DNA of 64,000 nucleotides, taken from Clostridium saccharobutylicum DSM 13864 (GTDB lineage: Bacteria; Bacillota; Clostridia; Clostridiales; Clostridiaceae). Shown here in pieces: positions 52,967 through 62,851 of the stretch; position 1 is the first letter of the stretch, and each line of letters opens with the position of its first letter. The stretch spans positions 2,573,416 through 2,637,415 of the forward strand of contig NC_022571.1 in assembly GCF_000473995.1 (NCBI RefSeq). The letters run 5' to 3'. The notes below the pieces were generated by a model. The model was not told the origin of the DNA and did no database searches. It saw only the letters and a program-made list of their open reading frames with translations. A program made the position numbers and the translations under genes.

Positions 52967-54016
52967 TTATAAATTTAACATTATTCTTTCATAAATATTA
53001 CTAAGCGGGACTTGATCGTCAGCAATACCTGCCTCGAAAACTACTTTAGGCATACCATATACTATACATGATTCTTCTGCTTCTACTAAGACAAAACCAT
53101 TATTATCTTTTACCTTTTGACAGCCTATTAATCCGTCGTTTCCCATTCCTGTTAATATTACAGAAAGTAATTTATCTTTAAATATAGGTGCTACTGAGTT
53201 TAAGGTGACATTAATTGATGGTTTATATAAACTATCAATATTTTTCATATCTTCCACTTTAAAAATTATACTATCATTCTTTCCGCTTTCTAATACAGTT
53301 TGGAATCCTGCTGGTGCAATATATATATTCCCAGGTTCCAAGATATCTCCATTTTCAACTTCCCTGACACGAAGATTACATATTGTATCAAATCTTTCAG
53401 CTAACGGTTTAGTGAATCCTGGAGGCATATGCTGAATTACAATAATAGGTCTGCATAAATCCTTGGGAAATCTTGGCAGTATTGATTGAAGTGCAGATGG
53501 TCCACCTGTTGAACAACCAATAACAAGTAGTTCTCTCTTCATTAGCTTTTTATCACATTCAATATACTCTAAATCTACAATAGCTTCTGCATCTTCTTCA
53601 TTTTTTTGTACTTTACAACTATTGGCAATTACTTTTAGTTTACTAAGAAAATCTTTGATTGTTTCATCTTTCGCTTCTTCGCCTACTAATGAACTTTTTA
53701 AAAAGAAATCTACTGCTCCCAATTCTAAAGCTTCTATTGCAGTACTAGTACCATCTTCAGTATGATTACTTAGCATTACAACTGGTACAGGAGTAATTTT
53801 CATAATTTCTTTAAGCGCACTTGTTCCATCCATTTCTGGCATTTCTACATCCATTGTTACTACATCAGGTTTTAATCTTTGTATCTTTTCAATTGCATCT
53901 AAGCCATTTCTCGCAATTCCTATTATAAAAAACTGAGGATCTTTTTCTATAATAAGACTTATACTTCTTCTCATAAATGAGGAATCATCTACAACCAAAA
54001 CACCATATTGTTTCAT
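52967..54016 (-). CDS. cheB: Chemotaxis response regulator / protein-glutamate methylesterase CheB
   Basis: 349 residues. N-terminal receiver (VDDSSFMRR, Asp in DVVTMDVEMPEMDG) and C-terminal methylesterase with the catalytic Ser in IGCSTGGPSAL (about 169), His in VIQHMPPGF and Asp in LTGMGNDGL. It removes methyl groups from receptor glutamates. Its ATG overlaps the cheR stop (TAATG). Last gene of the operon, followed by a strong terminator. Confidence 0.96.
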   Translation of the reverse strand: MKQYGVLVVDDSSFMRRSISLIIEKDPQFFIIGIARNGLDAIEKIQRLKPDVVTMDVEMPEMDGTSALKEIMKITPVPVVMLSNHTEDGTSTAIEALELGAVDFFLKSSLVGEEAKDETIKDFLSKLKVIANSCKVQKNEEDAEAIVDLEYIECDKKLMKRELLVIGCSTGGPSALQSILPRFPKDLCRPIIVIQHMPPGFTKPLAERFDTICNLRVREVENGDILEPGNIYIAPAGFQTVLESGKNDSIIFKVEDMKNIDSLYKPSINVTLNSVAPIFKDKLLSVILTGMGNDGLIGCQKVKDNNGFVLVEAEESCIVYGMPKVVFEAGIADDQVPLSNIYERIMLNL

Positions 54017-54828
54017 TATTCATTCTCTCCTTTCTTATAATAAAAAATCGAGGGAGTGTAAATAGTGTCAAAACCAGGATTAACACTTGTAACAGTTTCT
54101 GCATGACCTAGGAATAAGTATCCATTTTCATTAAGAATATTGTAAAATGACAAAGCAGCCTTTTTAATAAATTCTGTATCGAAATATATTAAAACATTTC
54201 TACAAAGAATAATATCTGCCATTCCAATTTTATGTTCAATATTGTTATCGAACATATTTAAATTTTTAAATTTCACAATTTCTCTTATTTCGTCCTTTAC
54301 CTTATAGTCATCACCAATTAGGTCAAAGTACTTATCTAACATCCCATAAGGCATTTTTCTGAAAGATAAGGATTTACTATTATACATACCTTTTTCTGCT
54401 TTATCCAAAACTTTTTTATTAATATCTGATGCTATTATTTCCACAGAACCTTTTTCAAAAAGCATTGTTTCTTTTATTAGCATTGCTAATGTATATGGTT
54501 CTTCCCCACTTGAACATGCTGCACACCAAATACGTAAAGTTTTTTCCTTATAATGTTCTTTATATAGTGGAAAAATATTATTTTTTAATTCATTTAATAG
54601 ATTTTCTTCTCTAAAAAAATAAGTTTCATTTACTGTTATTAATTCAATTAAGATATCTCTTTCTTTTTCTTCTATCTTAACATATCCAGAATATTCCCAA
54701 ACACTAAGTCCTAACTCTTTAAGTCTATATGCTATCTTGCTTTCAAGTGAAGGAAGGTTTTTCAAGTAATCAATACCACAGAATTCATATATATATTGTG
54801 CTAGTTGTTCTAATGCCATAATACTCAT
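54016..54828 (-). CDS. cheR: Chemotaxis protein methyltransferase CheR
   Basis: 270 residues. N-terminal helical domain, then NETYFFREENLL, the SAM-binding motif RIWCAACSSGEEPYTLAM, EIIASDINKKVLD, and ILCRNVLIYFD. It methylates receptor glutamates. The first ATG (54828) has AGGAGG 12 bases upstream; a second in-frame ATG is further away. Lies 35 bases after the giant receptor gene. Confidence 0.95.
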   Translation of the reverse strand: MSIMALEQLAQYIYEFCGIDYLKNLPSLESKIAYRLKELGLSVWEYSGYVKIEEKERDILIELITVNETYFFREENLLNELKNNIFPLYKEHYKEKTLRIWCAACSSGEEPYTLAMLIKETMLFEKGSVEIIASDINKKVLDKAEKGMYNSKSLSFRKMPYGMLDKYFDLIGDDYKVKDEIREIVKFKNLNMFDNNIEHKIGMADIILCRNVLIYFDTEFIKKAALSFYNILNENGYLFLGHAETVTSVNPGFDTIYTPSIFYYKKGENE

Positions 54829-54863
54829 AACTTAAAATTTCCTCCTTAGTTTATAACATTTAA

Positions 54864-57800
54864 TTACTGAATTAATTCTTCTAATGATTTTTTTATTTCT
54901 GTTGTATATTCAGAAATTTCTTTAGTTACATTTACTGTTTTTTGTACATCTCTCACATTTAAGTTCACTACATTATTTATATCATCAATATACCTTTTTA
55001 ATTGTTCCACTTCCCTTGCTTGTACCTTAGTAGCCGATGTAACTTCATTTGACTGATCTGTAACATTTCTAAAGTTATCTGTGATTCTATCAGTAGATTT
55101 TGTTTGTTCCTTCATAGCCCAAGTAATTTGTTTCATGTCTTCTCGTGAATTACTTACACCTTTTATAATGTTTTCTACTCCCGATGCCTGCTCTCTAGCT
55201 GCCTGTGCTACTTGCCCAGCTAACTTTGTTACATTTTCAGTTGAACTCACTATATTCCTACCTTGTTTTGCTTGTTCTTTTACTGCTACAGCTATTTGTC
55301 TTATTTGTTCTCTTGAATTGTTAACCCCTTTAACAATTTCTTCAACGCCTATTACTTGTTCCTTAACAGCTCTAGTTACCTGTTCTGCTTGGTTTGTTAC
55401 ATTTTCTACTGACTCTACAATGTCATTACCTTGTTTTGCTTGTTCTTTAACTGCTACAGTGATTTGTCTCACTTGTTCTCTTGCATTTTCAATACCAGTT
55501 ATTATTTCTACAACTCCGGCTGCTTGTTCTTTCATAGCTCGTGTTACTTCTGCTGTTTGGCTTGTAACATCTCCAACCAATCTTGTTATTGATTTTCCTT
55601 GTTCTGTTTGTGATATCATAGCATCAGTTATTTGCTTAACTTGTTCCCTTGCATTTACTACACCTTTAATTACTTCATCTACTCCAGTAGCTTGTTCCTT
55701 AACTGCTGTAGTTACCTGTGCTGCTTGATTAGTTACATTTTCTACCGAAACTACAATATTTTGCCCTTGTTTTGCTTGTTCTTTAACAGCCACAGTTATT
55801 TGTCTTACCTGTTCTCGTGCATTTACTATTCCTTTTACTATTTCTTCAACACCTATTGTTTGTTCATTAGTTACTGTAGCAATTTGAGCCGCCTGATTAG
55901 TTACATTTTCTACTGCAATTACTATATCTTCTCCTTGCTTGGCCTGCTCTTTTACTGCTACTGTTACTTGTCTTACCTGTCCTCTTGCATTTACTACACC
56001 TTTAATAACTTCGTCAACACCACTTGCCTGTTCTTTGGCTGCTTGAGTTACCTGTGCTGCTTGGTTAGTTACATTTTCTACTGAAGCTATAATATCACTA
56101 CCTTGTTTTGCTTGTTCTTTAACTGCTACAGTTATTTGTCTTACTTGTTCTCGTGCATTTGCTACACCTTTTATAACTTCGTCAATTCCAGCTGCCTGCT
56201 CCTTTACTGCCACTGCAACTTCATTTGTTTGATTAACTACATTTTCAATTGAAGATGTAATATTCTTACCTTGTATAGCCTGCTCTTTTACCGCTACAGT
56301 TATTTGTCTTACTTGTTCTCGTGCATTTGCTACACCTTTAATAACTTCATCTACACCTGCCGCTTGTTCTTTTACAGCTATTGTAACTTCATTTGTTTGA
56401 TTAACTACACTATTGATAGCTTTAGAAATATTTTGACCTTGGCTTGCTTGTTCTTTTACAGCAACACTTATTTGCCTTACTTGCTCTCTTGAGTTTTCAA
56501 CACCTTTTATAATTTCATCTACTCCAATAACTTGTTCTCTTACTGCTGTTGCAACTTGATCTGCCTGATTTGTTACATTATCGACAGCCTCGACAATATT
56601 TTGGCCTTGTTTAGATTGTTCATTCATTGCTATATTAATTTGTAGTACCTGTTCTTTTGCATTTGCTACACCTTTAATTACATTTTCCACACTTATAGCT
56701 TGCTCTTTTGTTGCTTGTGTAACCATAGTTGCTTGACTTGTAACATTTTTCATTGATTCAAGTATTTCACTGCTTCCTTTATTTTGATTATCTGTTGCTA
56801 AAGTTATTTCTTTAATTTCAGAAGTAACATTTTCTATTCCAACAACTATTTTTTCTATGACTGTTCCAACTTCATTACTTAATTTTGATCCATACTCAAC
56901 TTTTTCAGTTCCAACCTCTATTGCCTTAATAGCATTAGTAGTCTCACCTTGTATTCCCTTTATAAGTTGGGATATTTCTTTTGTAGCTGTAGCTGTTCTC
57001 TCTGCTAGTTTTCTTACTTCATCAGCTACTACTGCAAAACCTTTTCCATGTTCTCCCGCTCTTGCAGCTTCAATTGCAGCATTTAATGCAAGTAAATTTG
57101 TTTGATCTGCTATATCATCAATAACATCAATTATGCTTCCAATTTTATCAGAGCTTTTACCCAAGTTAGTTATTACACTTTCTGCTTTGTGAATAACTTC
57201 AGATATTTCACCTATAGCCACTAAAGTGTTAGCTACTGCGACTTGCCCATCTTTTACATCTCCTCTTACCATATCACTTAAAGAATTAACATTTTTAGCA
57301 TTTTGAGCTACTTGACTTATAGATACTGCCATATCCTCAACTGTTCTATATGTTTCATTTGAAGCTTTTTGTAATTCTTCAGCATTACCAGCTACTCCTT
57401 GAATTGACTTACCCATTTCTTCTATAGATCCTGATATTTCTTCTACCGATCTTGTAGTACTTTCACTATTACCTGCTACTTGCTGAATTGATGCTACTAT
57501 TTCTTGTACTGCTGCAGCTGCTTCATTAGCAGAACCTCTTAAAATTTCTGCATTTCCTGCTACACCTCTAACTGATTTACCCATTTGTTCAACTGACGAT
57601 GATATTTGTTCTACTGAACTTGCTGTACTTTCGCTATTTCCTGCTACTTGCTGAATTGATGCTACCATCTCTTGAATAGCTGCTGCTGATTCATCTGTTG
57701 AATTCTTTAAACTTTCTGTGTTTGCAGCTACTCCTTTTATAGATATTCCCATTTCTTCAATTGATGATGATATTTGTTCCACAGAACTTGCTGTACTCTC

Positions 57801-59285
57801 ACTATTTCCAGCTACCTGCTGAATTGAAGCAACCATTTCTTGTACTGCTGCCGCAGATTGATCTGTAGAACTTTTTAAACTTTCTGCATTTACAGCTACA
57901 CCTTTTATTGATGCACCCATTTCTTCTATTGATGATGAAATTTCTTCAACAGAACTCGCTGTACTTTCACTATTACCTGCTACTTGCTCAATTGATACTA
58001 CCATTTCCTGAACAGCTGCTGTAGATTCTTCTGCTGATTCTTTTAGACTTTCAGCATTTCCTGCAACACCCTTGATTGATTTTCCCATTTGTTCAATTGA
58101 AATTGATATTTGCTCTACTGAACTTGCTGTGCTTTCACTATTTCCTGCTATTTGCTGAATCGATGCTACTACTTCTTGTACTGCTGCTGTAGCTTCTTCT
58201 GCTGATCCTTTTAAACTTTCAGCATTTCCTGCAACACCTTTTATTGATATTCCCATTTGCGCAATTGATGATGATATCTGTTCAACTGAGCTTGCTGTAC
58301 TTTCACTATTACCTGCCACCTGCTGTATTGATGCTACAACTTCTTGCACTGCCATTGTGGATTCTTCTGCTGATCCTTTTAAACTTTCAGCATTTCCTGC
58401 AACACCCTTGATTGATTTTCCCATTTGTTCAATTGATCCAGATATTTGCTCTACTGAACTTGTTGTACTTTCACTATTTTTTGCAACCTGCTCTATTGAT
58501 GCTACCATTGATTGTATAGAAACTTCTGCACTTTCAGTTGTATTTTTTAAGCTTTCTGCATTTTTTGCCACACCTTGTATTGATTTTCCCATTTCTTCAA
58601 TGGATGCAGATATTTGCTCTACTGAGCTTGCTGTACTTTCACTGTTTCCGGCTACTTGCTGTATTGACGCTACTACTTCTTGAATTGCAGCCGTAGACTC
58701 TTTGGCTGATGCTGTTAAACTTTCTGCATTTCCAGCTACACCTTTAACTGATTTTCCCATTTGCTCAACTGACGAAGATATTTCTTCTACAGATTTTGAT
58801 GTACTGCCCCCATTTCCTGCTACCTGCTCAATTGAAGCAACCATTTCTTGAATTGCTTCAGAAACTTCCTTTGCAGATTCGTTCATTTTCTCTGAATTAT
58901 CAGCCACACCTTTAATTGACTTGCCCATTTGTTCTATAGAACTTGACATTTCCTCTACTGAGCTTGAAACATTTTCGCTATTAGCTGCAACTTGTTTAAC
59001 AGATACAGCTATTTCTTCTAGTGAGTCTTGCGACTTTTGAGCAACGTTTGTTAATTGTTCTGCATTTATTACGACTCCATTAATTGACTTAGACATTTCA
59101 TTTGTCAAAGTATTTGCAGCTTTTATAGCTTCTGCCTGATTACTTGTCCCCTTTGTAACTTCTTCAGTTATATGAGATAACTCTTTTAACTTTTCATCAA
59201 GTTTTTTTGATGAAAAAATTGCATTCTCTACATTTCTTGAACCTCCTATAAGCTTAATTCCAATATTTCTTTTAAAACTACCCAT
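54864..59285 (-). CDS. Giant soluble chemoreceptor-like protein with ten plus ten 56-residue repeats
   Basis: 1473 residues from the ATG at 59285 (TGGAGG 6-8 bases upstream; the earlier ATG at 59300 overlaps that site). No membrane helix and no sensor domain. 1-109: helical lead-in. 110-669: ten repeats of exactly 56 residues (8 heptads) of the type [20 protein letters not shown]. 670-859: normal MCP signalling region with tip [20 protein letters not shown] (tip Gly-Glu-His-Gly at 744-747). 860-1419: ten different 56-residue repeats of the type [20 protein letters not shown]. 1420-1473: end helix. The tip is at the chain's middle, so both arms can pair into one very long hairpin. Each N-repeat contains [10 protein letters not shown]-like sequences that fit the receptor-methylation consensus. 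It presumably binds CheW and CheA of this operon; the stimulus is unknown. Confidence 0.93.
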   Translation of the reverse strand: MGSFKRNIGIKLIGGSRNVENAIFSSKKLDEKLKELSHITEEVTKGTSNQAEAIKAANTLTNEMSKSINGVVINAEQLTNVAQKSQDSLEEIAVSVKQVAANSENVSSSVEEMSSSIEQMGKSIKGVADNSEKMNESAKEVSEAIQEMVASIEQVAGNGGSTSKSVEEISSSVEQMGKSVKGVAGNAESLTASAKESTAAIQEVVASIQQVAGNSESTASSVEQISASIEEMGKSIQGVAKNAESLKNTTESAEVSIQSMVASIEQVAKNSESTTSSVEQISGSIEQMGKSIKGVAGNAESLKGSAEESTMAVQEVVASIQQVAGNSESTASSVEQISSSIAQMGISIKGVAGNAESLKGSAEEATAAVQEVVASIQQIAGNSESTASSVEQISISIEQMGKSIKGVAGNAESLKESAEESTAAVQEMVVSIEQVAGNSESTASSVEEISSSIEEMGASIKGVAVNAESLKSSTDQSAAAVQEMVASIQQVAGNSESTASSVEQISSSIEEMGISIKGVAANTESLKNSTDESAAAIQEMVASIQQVAGNSESTASSVEQISSSVEQMGKSVRGVAGNAEILRGSANEAAAAVQEIVASIQQVAGNSESTTRSVEEISGSIEEMGKSIQGVAGNAEELQKASNETYRTVEDMAVSISQVAQNAKNVNSLSDMVRGDVKDGQVAVANTLVAIGEISEVIHKAESVITNLGKSSDKIGSIIDVIDDIADQTNLLALNAAIEAARAGEHGKGFAVVADEVRKLAERTATATKEISQLIKGIQGETTNAIKAIEVGTEKVEYGSKLSNEVGTVIEKIVVGIENVTSEIKEITLATDNQNKGSSEILESMKNVTSQATMVTQATKEQAISVENVIKGVANAKEQVLQINIAMNEQSKQGQNIVEAVDNVTNQADQVATAVREQVIGVDEIIKGVENSREQVRQISVAVKEQASQGQNISKAINSVVNQTNEVTIAVKEQAAGVDEVIKGVANAREQVRQITVAVKEQAIQGKNITSSIENVVNQTNEVAVAVKEQAAGIDEVIKGVANAREQVRQITVAVKEQAKQGSDIIASVENVTNQAAQVTQAAKEQASGVDEVIKGVVNARGQVRQVTVAVKEQAKQGEDIVIAVENVTNQAAQIATVTNEQTIGVEEIVKGIVNAREQVRQITVAVKEQAKQGQNIVVSVENVTNQAAQVTTAVKEQATGVDEVIKGVVNAREQVKQITDAMISQTEQGKSITRLVGDVTSQTAEVTRAMKEQAAGVVEIITGIENAREQVRQITVAVKEQAKQGNDIVESVENVTNQAEQVTRAVKEQVIGVEEIVKGVNNSREQIRQIAVAVKEQAKQGRNIVSSTENVTKLAGQVAQAAREQASGVENIIKGVSNSREDMKQITWAMKEQTKSTDRITDNFRNVTDQSNEVTSATKVQAREVEQLKRYIDDINNVVNLNVRDVQKTVNVTKEISEYTTEIKKSLEELIQ

Positions 59286-59323
59286 TACACACGCCTCCAT
59301 ATTATATAAACTTTTGCTTATTA

Positions 59324-61423
59324 TTAAATTTCATTATTATTAAAATTATTGTTATCTTTTATACCTTTATTATTTATCATTCTTGATATCCCTACAACAT
59401 CAAATATGTGGGCAACACTTCCATCACCTAATATCGTCGCACCAGATATCCCTTCAATTTTGCCTATATATGCCCCCAGTGGCTTAACTACTATTTCCTG
59501 ATTTCCAACTAATTCGTCAACTACAATGCCAAACCTTTTTTCTGCAATTCCTAGAACTATAATGAATACATTTTTCTTTTTGTTTTCTTTAGGCAATTTA
59601 AAATAATCATGCAACCAAATTATAGGGAGAACCTTATCTCTAATAACAACAACTGATTGGTTTTTAACGTATTCAATTTCACCTTTAGGTTTTCTCACTA
59701 TTTCAATAATATTACTCATTGGCAGTGCATACGTTTCATTATGAATTTTCACTAAAAGGCCTGCGAGTATCGCTAGAGTTAACGGCAATTTAATAGTAAA
59801 TTTGCTACCTTCCCCTTCTTTTGTTTCAACATCAATTATTCCATTAAGTTTATCTATATGATTTCTTACAATATCCATTCCTACGCCTCTGCCTGAGACG
59901 TCACTTACATTATTAGCTGTCGACAACCCTGTTTTGAAAATAAGATTTATTATTTCTTGTTCTGATAATATTTCTGCTTCTTGAGCTGAAACTACTTCTT
60001 TCTTTATTGCTGATTGTTTTATCTTTTCTATATTCAAACCTGCACCATCATCTTCGACTGTCACAATTACATGATTTTCTTGATGAAATGCTTTAATTCT
60101 AAGAGTGCCTTTCGAAGGTTTACCTTTGTCTATACGAATACTAGGTTTTTCTATACCATGATCTAAGGAATTTCTTACAAGATGTATTAACGGATCTGTT
60201 ATATCCTCGATTATTGTTCTATCCATTTCTGTTTCTCCACCTTCAAGAATTAAATCTATATCCTTTTCTAATGAATTAGCAAGATCCCTTACTAGTCTTG
60301 GAAATCTGCTAAACAACTGTTGAACTGGCAGCATACGAGCCTTCATTATACTTTCTTGAAGTTCACTAACAACTCTTGAAATACGACCCGATATTCCAAT
60401 TAAGTCTTCCACAGAATCATCTGCTATATATCTATTATGTAAACTACTACTCACCTGAGCAATTCTGGTTTGTTCGATAACCATTTCTCCAACTAAATTC
60501 ATCATATGTTCAAGACGATCTACATCTACTCTTATAGTCTTAGAAATCTTATTATCATTTTTTTTAGGATTAAATTTGTCTTTGTTTTCTTCTAGTTCAT
60601 TATTTTTTCTACTCTGTACAATTGTTTCATTTGTTTCATTTTTATTTAATTCCTGAATTTTATAACTAAATACCTTTACATCATCAATATCCATCAAATT
60701 TTCTTTAATTTTCTGTAACATAACCTCATTATCTAATTCAGTAGTCAGTAGATACTTTATAGTATCTACATTGTCATCAGGTGATAATTCTAATACATTT
60801 GGAAGTGATGCAATTACATTTCCAATTTCATTTAACCAATTAAGTATAAGTAAAGCTCTAATTGATTTCATCAAACTATCTTCTAATATCTTAATTTCAC
60901 AAACCATACTAAAATAACCTTTTGAATTTGCAGCTTTTAACATATTTTTCTGTTCAATATCTAAATCAAATATAATATCTTCTTTTTTAATATCCATTCT
61001 AATCAAATGTTCTTCTTTTTTACTTAAACTGTTTTCCTGTATTTCTTTAAGATGGTGTACAAGGTGCTTAATTTCAATTTGGGTTTCATTTTTATGAGCT
61101 AAAAAATCTTCCTTTAATAAGGTTAAACAATCTATGCATTTAAAAAGAAGATTAATCATTGGTTTTGTTACTTTTAATAAATTATTTCTAATCTTATCAA
61201 AAACGTTTTCCATCTCATGAGTGAGTAGTTTCATTTTTTCATATCCCATAGCTGAAGATGATCCTTTAAGTGTATGCGCTGCTCTAAAAATATCTTGTAT
61301 CACATTTTCTGTTGTCTCATTTGTTTCCAATTCTAAAATGCATTTTTCTAAAAACTGTATTTCTTCTTCCAGTTCATCTAGAAATGCTTTAATCATTTCA
61401 GGTCTTTCATATATTTCAGACAT
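59324..61423 (-). CDS. cheA: Chemotaxis histidine kinase CheA
   Basis: 699 residues. P1 Hpt domain with His50 in FRAAHTLKGSSSAMG. A degenerate or P2-like linker occupies about 140-275. P3 dimerisation helices (VDRLEHMMNLVGEMVIEQTR) follow. P4 ATP-binding has LIHLVRNSLDHGIE, DDGAGL and GRGVGMDIVRNH. P5 CheW-like domain starts at LTLAILAGLLVKI. All catalytic motifs are present, so it should phosphorylate CheY and CheB when clustered with the receptor and CheW. Confidence 0.96.
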   Translation of the reverse strand: MSEIYERPEMIKAFLDELEEEIQFLEKCILELETNETTENVIQDIFRAAHTLKGSSSAMGYEKMKLLTHEMENVFDKIRNNLLKVTKPMINLLFKCIDCLTLLKEDFLAHKNETQIEIKHLVHHLKEIQENSLSKKEEHLIRMDIKKEDIIFDLDIEQKNMLKAANSKGYFSMVCEIKILEDSLMKSIRALLILNWLNEIGNVIASLPNVLELSPDDNVDTIKYLLTTELDNEVMLQKIKENLMDIDDVKVFSYKIQELNKNETNETIVQSRKNNELEENKDKFNPKKNDNKISKTIRVDVDRLEHMMNLVGEMVIEQTRIAQVSSSLHNRYIADDSVEDLIGISGRISRVVSELQESIMKARMLPVQQLFSRFPRLVRDLANSLEKDIDLILEGGETEMDRTIIEDITDPLIHLVRNSLDHGIEKPSIRIDKGKPSKGTLRIKAFHQENHVIVTVEDDGAGLNIEKIKQSAIKKEVVSAQEAEILSEQEIINLIFKTGLSTANNVSDVSGRGVGMDIVRNHIDKLNGIIDVETKEGEGSKFTIKLPLTLAILAGLLVKIHNETYALPMSNIIEIVRKPKGEIEYVKNQSVVVIRDKVLPIIWLHDYFKLPKENKKKNVFIIVLGIAEKRFGIVVDELVGNQEIVVKPLGAYIGKIEGISGATILGDGSVAHIFDVVGISRMINNKGIKDNNNFNNNEI

Positions 61424-61435
61424 ACTACCCCTCCA

Positions 61436-61861
61436 TTAGTCATAAAGAACTGTATCCATTTTTAATAAACTTATAACTCCATTTTTTGTAATCCCTATTC
61501 CTTCAAAATACTCTCCATCAATACCTGAAACAACATTAGGTGTAGGCTGAATATCATTAAGTTTAATTACCTGTTCAACCTTGTCCACAATTATTCCAAT
61601 CATCTCTTCTCTGCTTTTTACTACTATAATTCTAGTTTCTTTAGTAACCATCTCTTCTGTTAGATTAAATCTTTTATGTAAATTTACTACTGGAATCACT
61701 TTTCCCCTTAAATTTATAACTCCTTCTAAAAAAAATTTACTGTTATGAGTTTGAGATATTTGCTGCATTCTAATAATTTCATAAACATCACTAATTTTCA
61801 GGGCATATTTTTCATTTGATAACTCAAAAGCAATATATTGAATATCCTTTAATTCATCCAT
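61436..61861 (-). CDS. cheW: Coupling protein CheW
   Basis: 141 residues, one CheW beta-barrel domain: YIAFELSNEKYALKISDVYE, FLEGVINLRGKVIPVVNLHK (the NLRG motif that contacts receptor and CheA), and GIIVDKVEQVIKL. It lies 23 bases after cheY and 12 before cheA. Confidence 0.95.
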   Translation of the reverse strand: MDELKDIQYIAFELSNEKYALKISDVYEIIRMQQISQTHNSKFFLEGVINLRGKVIPVVNLHKRFNLTEEMVTKETRIIVVKSREEMIGIIVDKVEQVIKLNDIQPTPNVVSGIDGEYFEGIGITKNGVISLLKMDTVLYD

Positions 61862-61884
61862 TTAACCTTCCTCCTATCATACTA

Positions 61885-62252
61885 TCAAAGTAAATTGTAC
61901 ATTTTTCCCAATGTCTTTATTAAATGCTCTTCCTTGAAAGGTTTTATAATAAACCCATTAGCCCCATTCAATATAGCTTCCTTCACAAGATATTCCTGAC
62001 CCATAGCAGAAATCATTACAATATTTGCATTTGGATTATTTTTTTTAATTTCTCTAACTGCATCTACGCCACTCATTTCTGGCATAGTTATATCCATTGT
62101 AACAATATCAGGTTTTAGATTAGTATAACTTTCAATTGCTTCTAACCCATTACCAGCTTCTCCAATTACTTCAAAGCCATTTTTCTCTAACATGGCTCTA
62201 AGTTCTTCCCTCATAAAAACCGCATCATCCACAATAAGAACTTTTTTTTCAT
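61885..62252 (-). CDS. cheY: Chemotaxis response regulator CheY with out-of-frame A8 tract at its start
   Basis: The receiver is complete in one frame: VLIVDDAVFMREELRAML, phospho-Asp in DIVTMDITMPEMSG, Ser in VMISAMG, Lys in FIIKPFKEEH. The ATG at 62252 has a perfect GGAGGG site, but it is followed by eight A, which sends translation out of frame to a stop after 13 codons. Nine A would give MKKKVLIVDDAV, a normal 122-residue CheY. As read, the frame could begin only at GTG 62232, losing the first beta strand. Sequencing error, transcriptional slippage or phase variation are all possible. Confidence 0.85.
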
Positions 62253-62472
62253 ATGCCCTCCTAAAATTAATAGTTACTTTAGTATTAAAAATCTAGATTA
62301 TATTAATCTGAATACTATTACAACTAAACTGAAAAGTTCCCCTATATGCTATAACTCTCTTATTGGATTATCTAAAAAATTGCATTTTAACTTTATCAAC
62401 TTTAATCCATTCTCTAAATAATTCTAAAATTTATTAGTCGCTCATATTGTAATCCATATAATTCCTGATAGA

Positions 62473-62525
62473 GGAGTGAATACTTACTCATGCTGAAATT
62501 ATACCATATTGTCTAATAATGTCAA
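62473..62525 (-). promoter_or_regulatory. Chemosensory operon promoter with TetR-type operator
   Basis: Minus strand: TTGACA (62520-62525), 16 bases, TATAAT (62498-62503, extended TGG), then TGAGTAAGTATTCACTCC (62473-62490). It matches the tetR promoter in -35, spacing, -10 and palindrome. A leader of about 220 bases separates it from cheY; the remainder of the 62253-62844 gap shows no gene. Confidence 0.8.
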
Positions 62526-62795
62526 TATAATAATATAAATGTCTATTTTTTATTTTTTCTAATTATAGAGTTATTAATTGGTAGCAATTTATATATTTTA
62601 CTATCAATGTGTAACCTTATATATCTTTTCTTTAATAAATTACAAATTGAAATTCATCCGTTTTTAGACATAACTTTAAAACCCATAGTTGTATAACTAC
62701 AGGTTCTAAAATTATTCTTTTATGAAATTATTTATTAATTTAAATATAATCTTAATTGATTTTTTATTTTTATTGAATTTTATAATAAAATTGAA

Positions 62796-62851
62796 ATTTT
62801 AAGTTATAATTTAATATATCTGCTCGTTTATATTAAATTATAACTTAAAAT
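62796..62851. terminator. 21-bp perfect inverted repeat at the sensor-kinase stop codon
   Basis: Arms at 62796-62816 and 62831-62851 with a 14-base loop; the last arm includes the kinase's final codons and stop. AT-rich, with T-rich ends on both strands: a probable bidirectional terminator. Confidence 0.65.

Noticed and set aside
55081-56492. Open frames on the plus strand opposite the giant receptor gene (Cys/Ser/Thr-rich peptides)
   Set aside because: They mirror the repeats of the real gene, lack ribosome sites, and arise from its biased codons.
54864-59285. Regular tandem pattern at DNA level suggestive of a CRISPR or satellite array
   Set aside because: It is one open reading frame with 168-bp coding periods; repeats vary at codon third positions and no spacer structure exists.
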